Positions 42,498-51,652 of a DNA stretch of 64,000 nucleotides are shown in pieces (position 1 is the stretch's first letter; the number at the start of each line of letters is the position of its first letter). The translations under genes and the position numbers were made by a program. The notes below the pieces were generated by a model. That model was not told where the DNA came from. It ran no database searches and saw only the letters and a program-made list of their open reading frames with translations. This stretch comes from Sulfitobacter noctilucicola (GTDB lineage: Bacteria; Pseudomonadota; Alphaproteobacteria; Rhodobacterales; Rhodobacteraceae): NCBI RefSeq assembly GCF_000622385.1, contig NZ_JASD01000001.1, forward strand, positions 1 through 64,000, given 5' to 3'.

Positions 42498-43496
42498 CTA
42501 GTCCATCGTCACCACAACTTTGCCCAGAACCTTGCGGTCTGCCAGCAGGTTCAGGGCATCTCCCGCCTGTGCCAAGGGATAGCTGGCCGAGATGCGCGGC
42601 TTGATCTTGCCTTCGCCATACATGCGGAACAGATCGCCCATGTTTTCGGCGTGGTTTTGCGGCTCGCGAGCGGTATGGGCACCCCAGAATACGCCGACAA
42701 TCTGACAGCCCTTCAGCAATGTGAGGTTCAGCGGGATTTTTGGAATACCTGCCGGGAATCCCACAACAAGGAATCGGCCTTTCCATGCCAACGCTCGCAC
42801 AGCCGGTTCAGCATAATCACCGCCAACAGCATCATAGACAATATCGACACCATCGCCGCCAGCGGCTGCTTTGATCTGGTTGGAGAACTCTTTTTGCGCG
42901 GCTCTGTCCGACATATCGCGGGAGTAGATGATCGTTTCATCCGCACCGAGGTCACGGCAGAATTGCGCTTTTTCCTCTGACGACACCGCGGCAATTACGC
43001 GTGCACCCGCTGCTTTACCCAGTTCGATCGCGGCGACGCCCACGCCACCTGCGGCACCGAGAATCAGCAGGCTGTCGCCTTCTTTAATGCCTGCACGATC
43101 TTTCAACGCGTGGTGCGACGTGCCGTAGGTCAGCACAAAACACGCGGCCTCTTCATACGGCATATTGTCTGGAATTTTGATAACACGGTCGGCATCGGCC
43201 ACCACATGTGTGGCGAAGCCGCCAAAGCCGGTCATACCCAACACACGGTCCCCAACCGATAGGTTAGAGACACCTTCGCCCACAGCCTCGACCTCGCCTG
43301 CGATCTCTCCGCCCGGAGCGAAGGGACGGGGCGGTTTCATCTGGTACATGTCGCGAATGATAAGCGTGTCCGGGAAATTAACGCCTGCAGCATGCACGCG
43401 GATGCGCACCTGCTTTTTGCCCGGCTCCGGCGTTGGCATGTCTTCTAGCACCAATGTTTCAGGGCCACCGACTTCTTTGCTCAGCATCGCTTTCAT
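42498..43496 (-). CDS. NADPH:quinone oxidoreductase-like zinc-free MDR protein
   Basis: 332 residues. Two ATGs compete: 43505 touches GGGAGG directly, while 43496 (MKAMLSK) has the usual 9-nt spacing and is preferred. Motifs are GVNFPDTLIIRD, the nucleotide site GAAGGVGVAAIELGKAAGA and YDAVGGDYAEPAVRAL. It reduces quinones or enones with NADPH. It is divergent from the acyl-CoA dehydrogenase operon and shares with it a 139-bp promoter region that holds the IclR-type palindrome. Confidence 0.9.
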   Translation of the reverse strand: MKAMLSKEVGGPETLVLEDMPTPEPGKKQVRIRVHAAGVNFPDTLIIRDMYQMKPPRPFAPGGEIAGEVEAVGEGVSNLSVGDRVLGMTGFGGFATHVVADADRVIKIPDNMPYEEAACFVLTYGTSHHALKDRAGIKEGDSLLILGAAGGVGVAAIELGKAAGARVIAAVSSEEKAQFCRDLGADETIIYSRDMSDRAAQKEFSNQIKAAAGGDGVDIVYDAVGGDYAEPAVRALAWKGRFLVVGFPAGIPKIPLNLTLLKGCQIVGVFWGAHTAREPQNHAENMGDLFRMYGEGKIKPRISASYPLAQAGDALNLLADRKVLGKVVVTMD

Positions 43497-43572
43497 GGTT
43501 TGCATCCTCCCGTTTGCGTTTCGTTGGAAAGTGAGACGTGGCGTCGCGTCTTGTCAATCGCAATTCGGGTCG

Positions 43573-43593
43573 CCATTCTGCACAGCGGAATGG
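43573..43593. promoter_or_regulatory. IclR-type operator upstream of the acyl-CoA dehydrogenase operon
   Basis: A 21-bp imperfect palindrome with core TTCTGCACAGCGGAA (43576-43590), 9-bp arms and one mismatch. The core differs from that at 52476-52490 at only two of 15 positions. It lies 43 bp upstream of the first ATG, between divergent genes. IclR-family proteins bind palindromes of this kind, and an iclR gene closes the operon. Confidence 0.7.
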
Positions 43594-43635
43594 ATGTCCG
43601 CAAACTGACGTGACGTCCCAAGGGAGGATTTTGAA

Positions 43636-44802
43636 ATGACAGCGAACAGCATAGAGGAATTCCGTCTGGAGCTACGCGAGTGGCTTGAGGCGAATTGCCC
43701 GCAAGAGATGCGCGACGGCGGTATTGTGGAAGATGCGATCTGCTGGGGCGGCAAGGATTGGGTATTCTCATCCGATGCGCAGAAGGTCTGGTTGGAGCGG
43801 TGCGCGGCCAAGGGATACACTGTACCAACATGGCCGGTCGAATACGGCGGCGCTGGCATGAGCCGCGATCAGGAAAAAGTATTTCACGAAGAGATGGGCC
43901 GTATCGATGCGCGCTCGCCTTTGCAGAGCTTTGGCATCTGGATGCTTGGACCTGCGTTGCTGCATTTCGGGTCGCATGAACAAAAGCTGCATTATCTTCC
44001 GCCGATTGCCCGCGGTGAAGTGCGTTGGTGTCAGGGCTATTCCGAGCCGGGTGCGGGATCCGATTTGGCGAACGTCCAGACCAAAGGCGAGGACAAGGGC
44101 GATCACTGGTTGGTGAACGGGCAGAAAATCTGGACCTCATACGCGGACAAGGCTGACTGGATTTTTGCACTGGTGCGCACGGATCGCGATGCACCCAAGC
44201 ACAAGGGGATTTCATTTCTGCTGTGTGACATGGAGCAGGCAGGCGTAGAGACGCGGCCGATCAAGATGATCTCGGGTATTTCCCCATTCTGCGAGACGTT
44301 CTTTACCGATGCGGTGATTCCGAAGGATCAGATTGTTGGCGAAGAAAATCGCGGTTGGGATGTGGCGAAATATCTGCTGACCCACGAGCGCGAGATGATT
44401 TCCGGTGGTGGTGCGGGGCTGTCCGGCGGTGGTCGTGCCTTGGGTGCGGTGATCTCTGACACCATCGAAGAGATGGATGCGACCTTGCGGGCTGATGCGA
44501 TGCGTTGCGAGATTGACGCGCTGTCGATCGGGCTGACGCTGGAGCGGTACAAGGATCAGGCCGAAGCGGGGCAGGGCGCGGGCGATGCGTCTGCGATGCT
44601 CAAGTATATGGGTACAGAGTTGAACAAGCAGCGGCACGAGCTGATGATGTCTGCGGGCGGGTCCGATGCGCTTGAGTGGGACGGTCCTTTGGGCAACCGC
44701 GCAGGCGACTGGCTGCGCACGAAAGCGAATTCGATTGAAGGGGGCACATCCGAGGTGATGCTGTCGATTGTATCACGACGTGTATTGGGGTTGCCGGCAT
44801 GA
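43636..44802 (+). CDS. Acyl-CoA dehydrogenase family protein, subunit 1
   Basis: 388 residues, AGGGAGG upstream. The FAD/acyl-binding stretches YSEPGAGSDLANVQT and IWTSYADKADWIF are present, and the C-terminus has NSIEGGTSEVMLSIVSRRVLGLP. It introduces a 2,3 double bond into an acyl-CoA, or, in ACAD10/LvaC-like members, removes a leaving group. The next gene encodes a second acyl-CoA dehydrogenase with ATGA overlap. Such pairs often make heteromeric enzymes (known for steroid side-chain FadE pairs). Confidence 0.92.
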   Translation: MTANSIEEFRLELREWLEANCPQEMRDGGIVEDAICWGGKDWVFSSDAQKVWLERCAAKGYTVPTWPVEYGGAGMSRDQEKVFHEEMGRIDARSPLQSFGIWMLGPALLHFGSHEQKLHYLPPIARGEVRWCQGYSEPGAGSDLANVQTKGEDKGDHWLVNGQKIWTSYADKADWIFALVRTDRDAPKHKGISFLLCDMEQAGVETRPIKMISGISPFCETFFTDAVIPKDQIVGEENRGWDVAKYLLTHEREMISGGGAGLSGGGRALGAVISDTIEEMDATLRADAMRCEIDALSIGLTLERYKDQAEAGQGAGDASAMLKYMGTELNKQRHELMMSAGGSDALEWDGPLGNRAGDWLRTKANSIEGGTSEVMLSIVSRRVLGLPA

Positions 44803-45914
44803 GCAAACTAGTGATGAGCGAAGAAGAGACGATGCTGGCCGACATGGCGCGCGGGTTTCTTGATGGTGCTGCACCTGTCTCTAAATTGCGCGAAATGCGC
44901 GACAACGGCGTGACGCATGACGCAGCGCTATGGAAAGAGATGGCAGACATGGGGTGGGCCGGCGTGCTGGTCCCCGAAGATGCGGGCGGGTCCGATATGG
45001 GGTTCGCCGCCGCGAATGTTATTGCACGCGAGATGGGCAAGACGCTGGCGGTGTCGCCGTTTATATCGACCGCTGTGATTGCTGCGACAGCGCTGCGGCA
45101 GGTCAGCGATGCGCGCGCCAAAGAGGCGCTAGGCCGGATTGCAGCGGGTGATGCGACCTACGCGCTGGCGGTGGATGAAGGGGTCAAGTTCGACCCTGAT
45201 GCGACACAGATGGAAGCCAAAGCGGATGGCAATGGCTTTCGCTTGAGCGGGAAAAAGCAGTTTGTTGTAGACGGCGCGCTGGCGGACCGTTTGCTGGTGC
45301 TGGCCCGCACGGCCGAGGGGCTGACCCTGTTTGATATTCCGGCGGACCGTGCGGGTATCGAGCGGACAGCGTCCAATATGATCGATGCCCGCGATACGGC
45401 GCGGATCGAATTCAGTGATGTTGAAGCGACCGGGGACGATGTTCTGGGAACTGTGGATCAGGCGATGACGGTTCTGAAACCTGCGCTTGAGGCTGGTCAG
45501 GCGGCATTGGCAGCAGAGCTTGCCGGATTGTCTGCGGGGGCCTTCGAAATGACGGTTGAGTACCTGAAAGAGCGCAAACAGTTCGGTGTCGAAATCGGAC
45601 GCTTTCAGGCCTTGCAGCACCGCGCGGCACATTTGTGGTGCGAGACCGAAGTCACGGCGAGCGCGATCCTGAACGCGGGGCGGATGCTGGACGAAGATCC
45701 GGAAAATGCGGGCATGGCCGTGTCGCTGGCGAAGGCCAAGGCAACTGCGACAGCCAAGCTTGCGGTGATCGAAGGCGTACAGATGCACGGTGGTATCGGG
45801 ATGACCGATGCCTATGACATGGGTTTTTACATGAAACGCGCACGGGTCGGGGCGGAATGGTTAGGGGATTACTCTTACCACGCCGAACGGGTCGCCGCAG
45901 CGAGAGGATTCTAA
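44799..45914 (+). CDS. Acyl-CoA dehydrogenase family protein, subunit 2
   Basis: 371 residues. A complete ACAD fold: N-terminal helices, middle beta domain (GFRLSGKKQFVVDGALAD), and C-terminal VQMHGGIGMTDAYDMGFYMKRA. It is diverged from subunit 1 and lacks the EGGTSE motif seen there, as in the partner subunits of heteromeric dehydrogenases. Coupled translation with subunit 1 supports a complex; this is inference. Confidence 0.9.
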   Translation: MSKLVMSEEETMLADMARGFLDGAAPVSKLREMRDNGVTHDAALWKEMADMGWAGVLVPEDAGGSDMGFAAANVIAREMGKTLAVSPFISTAVIAATALRQVSDARAKEALGRIAAGDATYALAVDEGVKFDPDATQMEAKADGNGFRLSGKKQFVVDGALADRLLVLARTAEGLTLFDIPADRAGIERTASNMIDARDTARIEFSDVEATGDDVLGTVDQAMTVLKPALEAGQAALAAELAGLSAGAFEMTVEYLKERKQFGVEIGRFQALQHRAAHLWCETEVTASAILNAGRMLDEDPENAGMAVSLAKAKATATAKLAVIEGVQMHGGIGMTDAYDMGFYMKRARVGAEWLGDYSYHAERVAAARGF

Positions 45915-45917
45915 ACG

Positions 45918-46739
45918 ATGGATATTCAGTCTCTATTCGGACTTGAAGGTAAGGTGGCGTTGGTCACTGGTGGTGCAACGGGCATCGGGCGGATGGCCTG
46001 CGAAGCGCTGGTGCGTGCGGGTGCGACCGTACTGATGGCCAGCCGCAAGGAAGGTGCCTGCGAAGCCGTGGCCGAAGAATTGAACGCGCTGGGTGCGTCG
46101 GGCAAGGCCATCGGGTTTGTTGGTGATGTCGGGACCGAGGAAGGCATCGACGCGTTGGTTGCAGCGGTCAAGGAACGCTCGGACACTCTACACATCCTGA
46201 TGAACAACGCGGGTATCACCTGGGGTGCGCCACTGGGCCAGTTCCCGCATCATGCGTGGGAAAAGGTGATGAACGTCAATGTGGCGGGCATGTTCGACCT
46301 GACGCAGAAGCTCTTGCCGATGTTGATTGCATCAAGCACGGCGGATGATCCTGCGCGCGTGGTGAATGTCGGCTCTGTTATGGGGCAGCGCGAGATGGGT
46401 GACGGTGCCTATTCCTATTCCATGTCGAAAGCGGCAGTGCATCACATGACGCGTATTCTGGGCAAGGAATTGGCCGGTCAGCATGTCACTGTGAACGCGC
46501 TTGCGCCGGGACCGTTTGTGTCGCGGATGACAGCGTTTGCTACAGCGGATGAAGATACGCGTGGCAAGGTTGGCAAGGACGTGCCGCTGAAACGCGTGGG
46601 ACGCGACGAAGACATTGCGGGCTGCATGTTGTTCCTTTGTGGGCAGGGTGGCGCTTATGTCACTGGGGCAGTCATTCCGGTGAGCGGCGGCATCAACGTG
46701 ATGTCGGGTCCGAACATCTTTGAACAGGCGCTGCACTGA
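45918..46739 (+). CDS. SDR-family oxidoreductase (RhlG-like)
   Basis: 273 residues, classical SDR: TGGATGIG for NAD(P), NNAG, catalytic Ser in NVGSVMGQR, and YSYSMSK. The long loop before the Tyr (LIASSTADDPARVVNVGSV) resembles RhlG-type reductases. It probably reduces or oxidises a ketone or hydroxyl on the catabolite. It starts 3 bp after the second dehydrogenase gene, and its stop overlaps the next ATG by one base. Confidence 0.88.
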   Translation: MDIQSLFGLEGKVALVTGGATGIGRMACEALVRAGATVLMASRKEGACEAVAEELNALGASGKAIGFVGDVGTEEGIDALVAAVKERSDTLHILMNNAGITWGAPLGQFPHHAWEKVMNVNVAGMFDLTQKLLPMLIASSTADDPARVVNVGSVMGQREMGDGAYSYSMSKAAVHHMTRILGKELAGQHVTVNALAPGPFVSRMTAFATADEDTRGKVGKDVPLKRVGRDEDIAGCMLFLCGQGGAYVTGAVIPVSGGINVMSGPNIFEQALH

Positions 46740-47665
46740 TGGCTGATATCCGTTTTGATGACCGCGTTGCGATTGTAACGGGTGCAGGCACAGGTCTGGG
46801 GCGGTCGCACGCATTGGGTCTGGCCGCGCGCGGTGCCAAGGTTGTTGTCAACGATCTGGGTGTCGGGCGTGACGGGTCCGGCGCGTCTTCAGCAGCGGCA
46901 GAGGCCGTCGTGGAAGAGATCAAGGCGATGGGCGGTGATGCAATTGCCCATGGGTGCGATGTGTCAGACGAAGACGGTGTGACGGATATGGTGGCACAGG
47001 CCATCGCCGCATGGGGTCGCGTCGATATCGTGGTGAACAACGCGGGTATCCTGCGGGACAAGACGTTCTCCAAGATGGAGATGTCGGATTTCCGTAAAGT
47101 CGTTGACGTACATCTGATCGGCTCTGCCAATGTGGCGCATGCGTGCTGGCCTATTATGCGCGAGCAGAAATACGGAAGACTTGTGTTCACGGCTTCTGCA
47201 TCGGGGCTATACGGGAATTTCGGTCAATCGAACTACGGGGCTGCAAAGGCCGCGATGATGGGCTTGATGAACGTTCTGCATCTTGAAGGCGCGCGCGACA
47301 ACATCCGTGTCAACACGTTGGCCCCTACGGCTGCGACGCGCATGACCGAAGAGTTGTTGCCCGCCGAAGCGGCAGCACTGCTGGCACCTGAAACGATCAC
47401 GCCAGGTCTTTTGTATCTGGTGTCGGAGGACGCGCCATCGCGTACGATCCTTGGGGCGGGTGCGGGCAGCTTTGCCTTGACCAAAGTGTACGAAACACCC
47501 GGCATTACCTTGTTGGACGACGAGAATACGCCAGAGGCCATCGCTGCGCGATTTGCGGAAATCGCAGCGACAGAAGGTCAGGAAGAACTGACCGATGCCT
47601 TTAGCCAGACCAAGAAATACGCCCTGAATGCAGCCAAGGCCCGCGGCCTGAAGCTGGACTGGTAA
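46739..47665 (+). CDS. (R)-3-hydroxyacyl-CoA dehydrogenase-like SDR (MFE-2/HSD17B4 type)
   Basis: 308 residues. TGAGTGLGRSHALGLAARGAKVVVNDLG is the diagnostic start of the dehydrogenase domain of peroxisomal multifunctional enzyme 2; NNAGILRD, SASGLYGNFGQSNYGAAK and the C-terminal region also agree. That domain oxidises (3R)-hydroxyacyl-CoA. With the MaoC hydratase 6 kb away it would form an R-specific beta-oxidation branch, as used for branched-chain or bile-acid side chains. The substrate here is not known. Confidence 0.9.
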   Translation: MADIRFDDRVAIVTGAGTGLGRSHALGLAARGAKVVVNDLGVGRDGSGASSAAAEAVVEEIKAMGGDAIAHGCDVSDEDGVTDMVAQAIAAWGRVDIVVNNAGILRDKTFSKMEMSDFRKVVDVHLIGSANVAHACWPIMREQKYGRLVFTASASGLYGNFGQSNYGAAKAAMMGLMNVLHLEGARDNIRVNTLAPTAATRMTEELLPAEAAALLAPETITPGLLYLVSEDAPSRTILGAGAGSFALTKVYETPGITLLDDENTPEAIAARFAEIAATEGQEELTDAFSQTKKYALNAAKARGLKLDW

Positions 47666-47690
47666 ACAGAATTAACCAAGGAGAGACACC

Positions 47691-48887
47691 ATGCGTGACG
47701 CAGTCATCGTATCCACAGCAAGAACCCCGATTGGCAAAGCCTATCGCGGCGCATTCAACAACACCACACCACAGGAACTGGCGGGTCACGCCATCGCCCA
47801 TGCGGTCAAACGCGCAGGTGTCGATCCGGCAGCGGTGCAGGACGTGTTGCTGGGCGCTGCGCTGCAACAGGGCCATTCAGCGGGCAATATCGCGCGGCAG
47901 GCTGCCGTGCGCGCGGGCCTGCCGGTCACTGTCGCGGGCATGTCAATGGATCGCCAATGCGCATCCGGCATGATGGCGATTGCCACGGCGGCCAAGCAGG
48001 TTGTCATGGACGGTATGGATGTTGTTGTTGGCGGCGGCGTCGAGAGTATTTCGATGGTGCAAACGCCAGAGATGCGTGTGAAGGCCGACAAATGGCTGAT
48101 GGAGCACAAGCCCGAGATTTACATGTCGATGCTGGAAACAGCAGAGACAGTCGCGGAACGCTATAACGTCAGCCGCGAGCGTCAGGACGAATACGCAGCG
48201 CGTTCACAGGAAAACACGCACCTCGCGCAGGAAGCGGGCAAGTTCGATGACGAGATCGTGCCGCTGACCTCAACGATGATGATCCAGGATCGCGAGACCA
48301 AGGAAATCTCCTCGCACGAGGTGACGCTTGAAAAAGACGAGGGCAACCGCCCCGGCACATCCGCCGAAAACCTTGCCGGCCTGAAGCCGGTGCATAAGGA
48401 TGGCATGCACATCAAGGAAGGCAAATTCATCACCGCAGGTAACGCATCGCAGCTGAGCGATGGTGCGTCTGCGTCTGTTGTGATGGAAGCGAAAGCGGCC
48501 GAGAAAGCGGGCTTGCAGCCGCTGGGTCGTTATGTCGGTGTAATGGCCGCTGGATGTGAGCCGGACGAGATGGGCATTGGCCCGATCTATGCTGTGCCGA
48601 AACTGCTTGAAGCGCACGGATTGAAGATGGACGATATCGGTCTGTGGGAGCTGAACGAAGCTTTTGCGGTTCAGGTCATCCAGTCGCGTGATGTCTTGGG
48701 AATCCCTGACGAGCTGCTGAACGTGAACGGCGGCGCGATCTCCATTGGTCACCCTTACGGTATGTCCGGTGCGCGGATGGTGGGCCATGCCCTGATCGAA
48801 GGTAAACGCCGCGGCGCGAAATACGTGGTCTGCACCATGTGTGTGGGTGGCGGCATGGGTGCTGCGGGCCTGTTCGAGGTTCTGTAG
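47691..48887 (+). CDS. Acetyl-CoA acyltransferase (thiolase)
   Basis: 398 residues, AAGGAGAG upstream. The catalytic Cys90 is in [11 protein letters not shown], the His in [16 protein letters not shown], and the second Cys in [18 protein letters not shown], which ends the protein. It cleaves 3-ketoacyl-CoA to acetyl-CoA (or propionyl-CoA) and a shortened acyl-CoA. It completes the beta-oxidation set of the operon. Confidence 0.93.
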   Translation: MRDAVIVSTARTPIGKAYRGAFNNTTPQELAGHAIAHAVKRAGVDPAAVQDVLLGAALQQGHSAGNIARQAAVRAGLPVTVAGMSMDRQCASGMMAIATAAKQVVMDGMDVVVGGGVESISMVQTPEMRVKADKWLMEHKPEIYMSMLETAETVAERYNVSRERQDEYAARSQENTHLAQEAGKFDDEIVPLTSTMMIQDRETKEISSHEVTLEKDEGNRPGTSAENLAGLKPVHKDGMHIKEGKFITAGNASQLSDGASASVVMEAKAAEKAGLQPLGRYVGVMAAGCEPDEMGIGPIYAVPKLLEAHGLKMDDIGLWELNEAFAVQVIQSRDVLGIPDELLNVNGGAISIGHPYGMSGARMVGHALIEGKRRGAKYVVCTMCVGGGMGAAGLFEVL

Positions 48888-48909
48888 CCCTTGCGATTTG
48901 CAAACAAGA

Positions 48910-48929
48910 GGGGCGGTTTCACCCGCCCC
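48910..48929 (+). terminator. GC-rich hairpin between thiolase and nitronate monooxygenase genes
   Basis: GGGGCGG and CCGCCCC pair over 7 bp around TTTCAC in the 75-bp gap. No T-run follows, so it is more likely an attenuator or mRNA-stability element than a full terminator. Confidence 0.5.
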
Positions 48930-48962
48930 CTTACCGTCAACATGAACATCTTTGGAGGCTCC

Positions 48963-49955
48963 ATGGCCCGTGACGATTCCCATCTGCCGAAGGCGCTGCA
49001 AGGCTTGCGGATACCGCTGATCGCATCGCCGTTGTTTATCATATCGGTGCCGAAACTGGTGATCGCCCAGTGTAAGGCGGGGATCGTCGGGTCGTTTCCG
49101 GCGTTGAACGCGCGTGAAGGAGAGGGAGAGCATCCACTGCTCGACACATGGTTGACCGAAATCAAGGAAGAGCTGGACCGGCACAATCAGGCCAATCCGG
49201 ACCGGCCAGCGGCGCCTTATGCGGTGAACCAGATTGTGCACCGGTCCAACGGGCGGCTGGAGCGTGATCTGGATATTTGTGTCAAACACGAGGTACCGAT
49301 CTGGATCACCTCACTGGGCGCGCGGGTCGAAGTGAACGAGGCCGCGCATTCCTGTGGCGGGATCGTTTTGCACGATATCATCAACAACCGTTTCGCCAAA
49401 AAGGCGATTGAAAAAGGGGCTGACGGTCTGGTGGCTGTGGCGGCGGGTGCCGGTGGCCATGCGGGCCAGCAATCCCCCTTTGCTCTGGTACGCGAAATCC
49501 GTGAATGGTTCGACGGGCCGCTGGCTCTGTCCGGGTCAATCGCGACCGGTGAGAGCTTGCTTGCCGCGCGGGCGATGGGGGCTGATCTGGGCTATACCGG
49601 ATCGCCGTTTATTGCCACGGACGAGGCGAACGCGGATCAGGGATACAAGGACATGATTGTGGACAGCGGCGCGGAGGACATCGTCTATTCGTCGCTCTTT
49701 ACCGGTGTTTGGGGCAATTACCTGAAAGGATCGGTCGAGGCGGCGGGCATGGACCCCGACAACCTGCCACAGGCGGATGCATCCTCAATGAACTTTGGTC
49801 AGGACCGCGAAAAGCCCAAAGCGTGGAAAACGATCTGGGGTTCCGGTCAGGGGATCGGGGCAATCAAATCCGTCGGACCGGCGGCTTCAATCGTGGACCG
49901 GATGGCGACGGAGTATCAAGCCGCAGGCAAGAAGCTGGCGGCGGAGTTTTCGTGA
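48963..49955 (+). CDS. Nitronate monooxygenase family (NPD/2-nitropropane dioxygenase-like) flavoprotein
   Basis: 330 residues from ATG 48963 (GGAGG upstream). The FMN barrel motifs are IPLIASPLFIISVPKLVIAQCKAGIVGSFPALNAR at the start, VAVAAGAGGHAGQQSPFALV in the middle and GSIATGESLLAARAMGADLGYTGSPFIATDEA. Family members oxidise nitronates or act as FMN enoyl/keto reductases. They are often found in acyl-CoA catabolic operons of alphaproteobacteria; the role here is unknown. Confidence 0.88.
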   Translation: MARDDSHLPKALQGLRIPLIASPLFIISVPKLVIAQCKAGIVGSFPALNAREGEGEHPLLDTWLTEIKEELDRHNQANPDRPAAPYAVNQIVHRSNGRLERDLDICVKHEVPIWITSLGARVEVNEAAHSCGGIVLHDIINNRFAKKAIEKGADGLVAVAAGAGGHAGQQSPFALVREIREWFDGPLALSGSIATGESLLAARAMGADLGYTGSPFIATDEANADQGYKDMIVDSGAEDIVYSSLFTGVWGNYLKGSVEAAGMDPDNLPQADASSMNFGQDREKPKAWKTIWGSGQGIGAIKSVGPAASIVDRMATEYQAAGKKLAAEFS

Positions 49956-50602
49956 GCGAGCTTCTGGTCATCCGGCACGGGCAGGCGTCATTCGGACATG
50001 ATGACTATGACGTGCTGTCCGATCTGGGGCACCAGCAAGCGGAGGCGGTGGGTGCGTTGCTGCGCGAGATGGCGTGGGTGCCGGATCGGCTGGTGACAGG
50101 CACGCTGAAACGGCAGCGCGATACGCTGACCTCAATGGGTTTTGCCGGAGGTGGCGAAGAACATGCAGGCTTCAACGAATACGACTTTGGCGATTTGTTG
50201 CAGGCGCGGTTCAGGGGCGATGTGCCTGATCTGGTCAAAGGCGACCGGCGCACGCATTTCCGCACGCTTCGTGAAACCGTATTCGAATGGCAGGACGCGT
50301 CCTTTGACGGTGCATCCGAGACCTATGCGGAATTTGCAGCACGTGTTGAAGCGGCGCGCGCATTTGCCTGCGATACCGATGCCAAGCGTGTGCTGGTGGT
50401 GTCATCGGGGGGCGTGATCGGACAGATGACCGCCGTCGCGCTTGGGGCCGACAGGCGGCACATGATGGAGCTGAATTTGCAGATCAAGAACACGGCGATG
50501 ACACGGTTTGTGTTCAATGGTGCGCGGTGTTCCTTGAATGAATTCAACGCAACGCCGCATTTTATGACGCCAGAAGGCGCCAAGCTGTTAAGCTATAGCT
50601 GA
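49952..50602 (+). CDS. Histidine phosphatase family protein with altered second histidine motif
   Basis: 216 residues from GTG 49952, overlapping the previous stop (GTGA). The first catalytic motif LLVIRHGQ is intact. At the second site, where VxHGG is expected, the sequence is VVSSGGVIGQ, so the catalytic histidine is replaced by serine. The enzyme may be inactive, have changed chemistry, or be a binding protein. It is embedded between a flavoprotein and a phosphotransferase, which hints at a shared phosphate-related step. Confidence 0.85.
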   Translation: MSELLVIRHGQASFGHDDYDVLSDLGHQQAEAVGALLREMAWVPDRLVTGTLKRQRDTLTSMGFAGGGEEHAGFNEYDFGDLLQARFRGDVPDLVKGDRRTHFRTLRETVFEWQDASFDGASETYAEFAARVEAARAFACDTDAKRVLVVSSGGVIGQMTAVALGADRRHMMELNLQIKNTAMTRFVFNGARCSLNEFNATPHFMTPEGAKLLSYS

Positions 50603-50611
50603 GGGACGACT

Positions 50612-51643
50612 ATGAGCACTGATACACAAACATTGGATGAAGCGGCGGTCGCCAGCTATCTCAAAGAGAACCTGCCCGGTTTCGAAGGGCCGATGGACGT
50701 AACCAAGTTCCAGACGGGCCAGTCCAACCCGACCTTCATGCTGAAAACACCTGCGCACAACTATGTGCTGCGGCGCAAGCCGCCGGGGGTTTTGCTGAAG
50801 TCCGCGCATGCGGTGGACCGTGAATACCGTGTTCAAAAGGCATTGCAGGGATCGGATGTGCCGGTCAGCAAGATGCATCTGCTTTGTGAAGACGACGACG
50901 TCATCGGGTCCATGTTTTACATCATGGACCATGTGCCGGGCCGCAACTTTAACGAGCCTGAGATGCCGGGACTGACGCCTGCGGACCGGACGGGTGTGAT
51001 TGACGATATGAACCGCGTTCTGGCCGCCTTGCATGAGGTCGACATTGATGCTGTCGGGCTGAGCGATTACGGCCCCGAGGGGAACTATTTCGAACGGCAA
51101 GTCGGTCGCTGGTCCAAGCAGTACCGCGCATCCGAGACACAAAAGAACCCTTCAATGGATGCCTTGATGGTGGAACTTGTTGAAGCCCAGCCCGAAGATG
51201 ACGGGCAGCGCACGCTGGTGCATGGGGACTACCGTCTCGATAATATGATCTTTGATGCGGAGACGACCGATTGCCGTGCCGTGCTGGATTGGGAGCTGTC
51301 GACTATTGGACATCCGTTTGCGGATCTGGCCGCCGTCATCATGCAGTGGCAATTGCCGTCAGGTACCGAAGGGCGCGGGATGGGCGGGTTGGACCGTGCA
51401 GCCCTTGGCCTGCCGTCTGATGAAGCCTTTATTGCGAAGTATTGCGAGCGGCGTGGCTTGAATGGCATCGACAACTTTGGCTACTACCTAGGTTTTTGTT
51501 TCTTCCGTATGGCGGGTATCATTCAGGGTGTTTTGAAGCGCGGGCTGGACGGGAACGCATCGAACCCTGAACGGGCGCTGAAGTTGGGTGAATTTGTGCC
51601 GGTGTTTGCCCAGCACGGCCTAGACGCCCTGCGGCGCGGATAG
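50612..51643 (+). CDS. APH-family phosphotransferase, ACAD10/LvaA type
   Basis: 343 residues. The kinase motifs are LVHGDYRLDNMIFD (catalytic Asp and Asn, near residue 205) and AVLDWELSTIGHPFADLA (metal-binding DxE). The start FQTGQSNPTFML and YVLRRKPPG resembles the kinase domain of ACAD10/ACAD11 and the LvaA 4-hydroxyacyl-CoA kinase of levulinate catabolism. In those systems a hydroxyl is phosphorylated and then removed by an acyl-CoA dehydrogenase-like partner. That chemistry is a plausible but unproven role here. Confidence 0.88.
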   Translation: MSTDTQTLDEAAVASYLKENLPGFEGPMDVTKFQTGQSNPTFMLKTPAHNYVLRRKPPGVLLKSAHAVDREYRVQKALQGSDVPVSKMHLLCEDDDVIGSMFYIMDHVPGRNFNEPEMPGLTPADRTGVIDDMNRVLAALHEVDIDAVGLSDYGPEGNYFERQVGRWSKQYRASETQKNPSMDALMVELVEAQPEDDGQRTLVHGDYRLDNMIFDAETTDCRAVLDWELSTIGHPFADLAAVIMQWQLPSGTEGRGMGGLDRAALGLPSDEAFIAKYCERRGLNGIDNFGYYLGFCFFRMAGIIQGVLKRGLDGNASNPERALKLGEFVPVFAQHGLDALRRG

Positions 51644-51652
51644 TTTCGCCTG

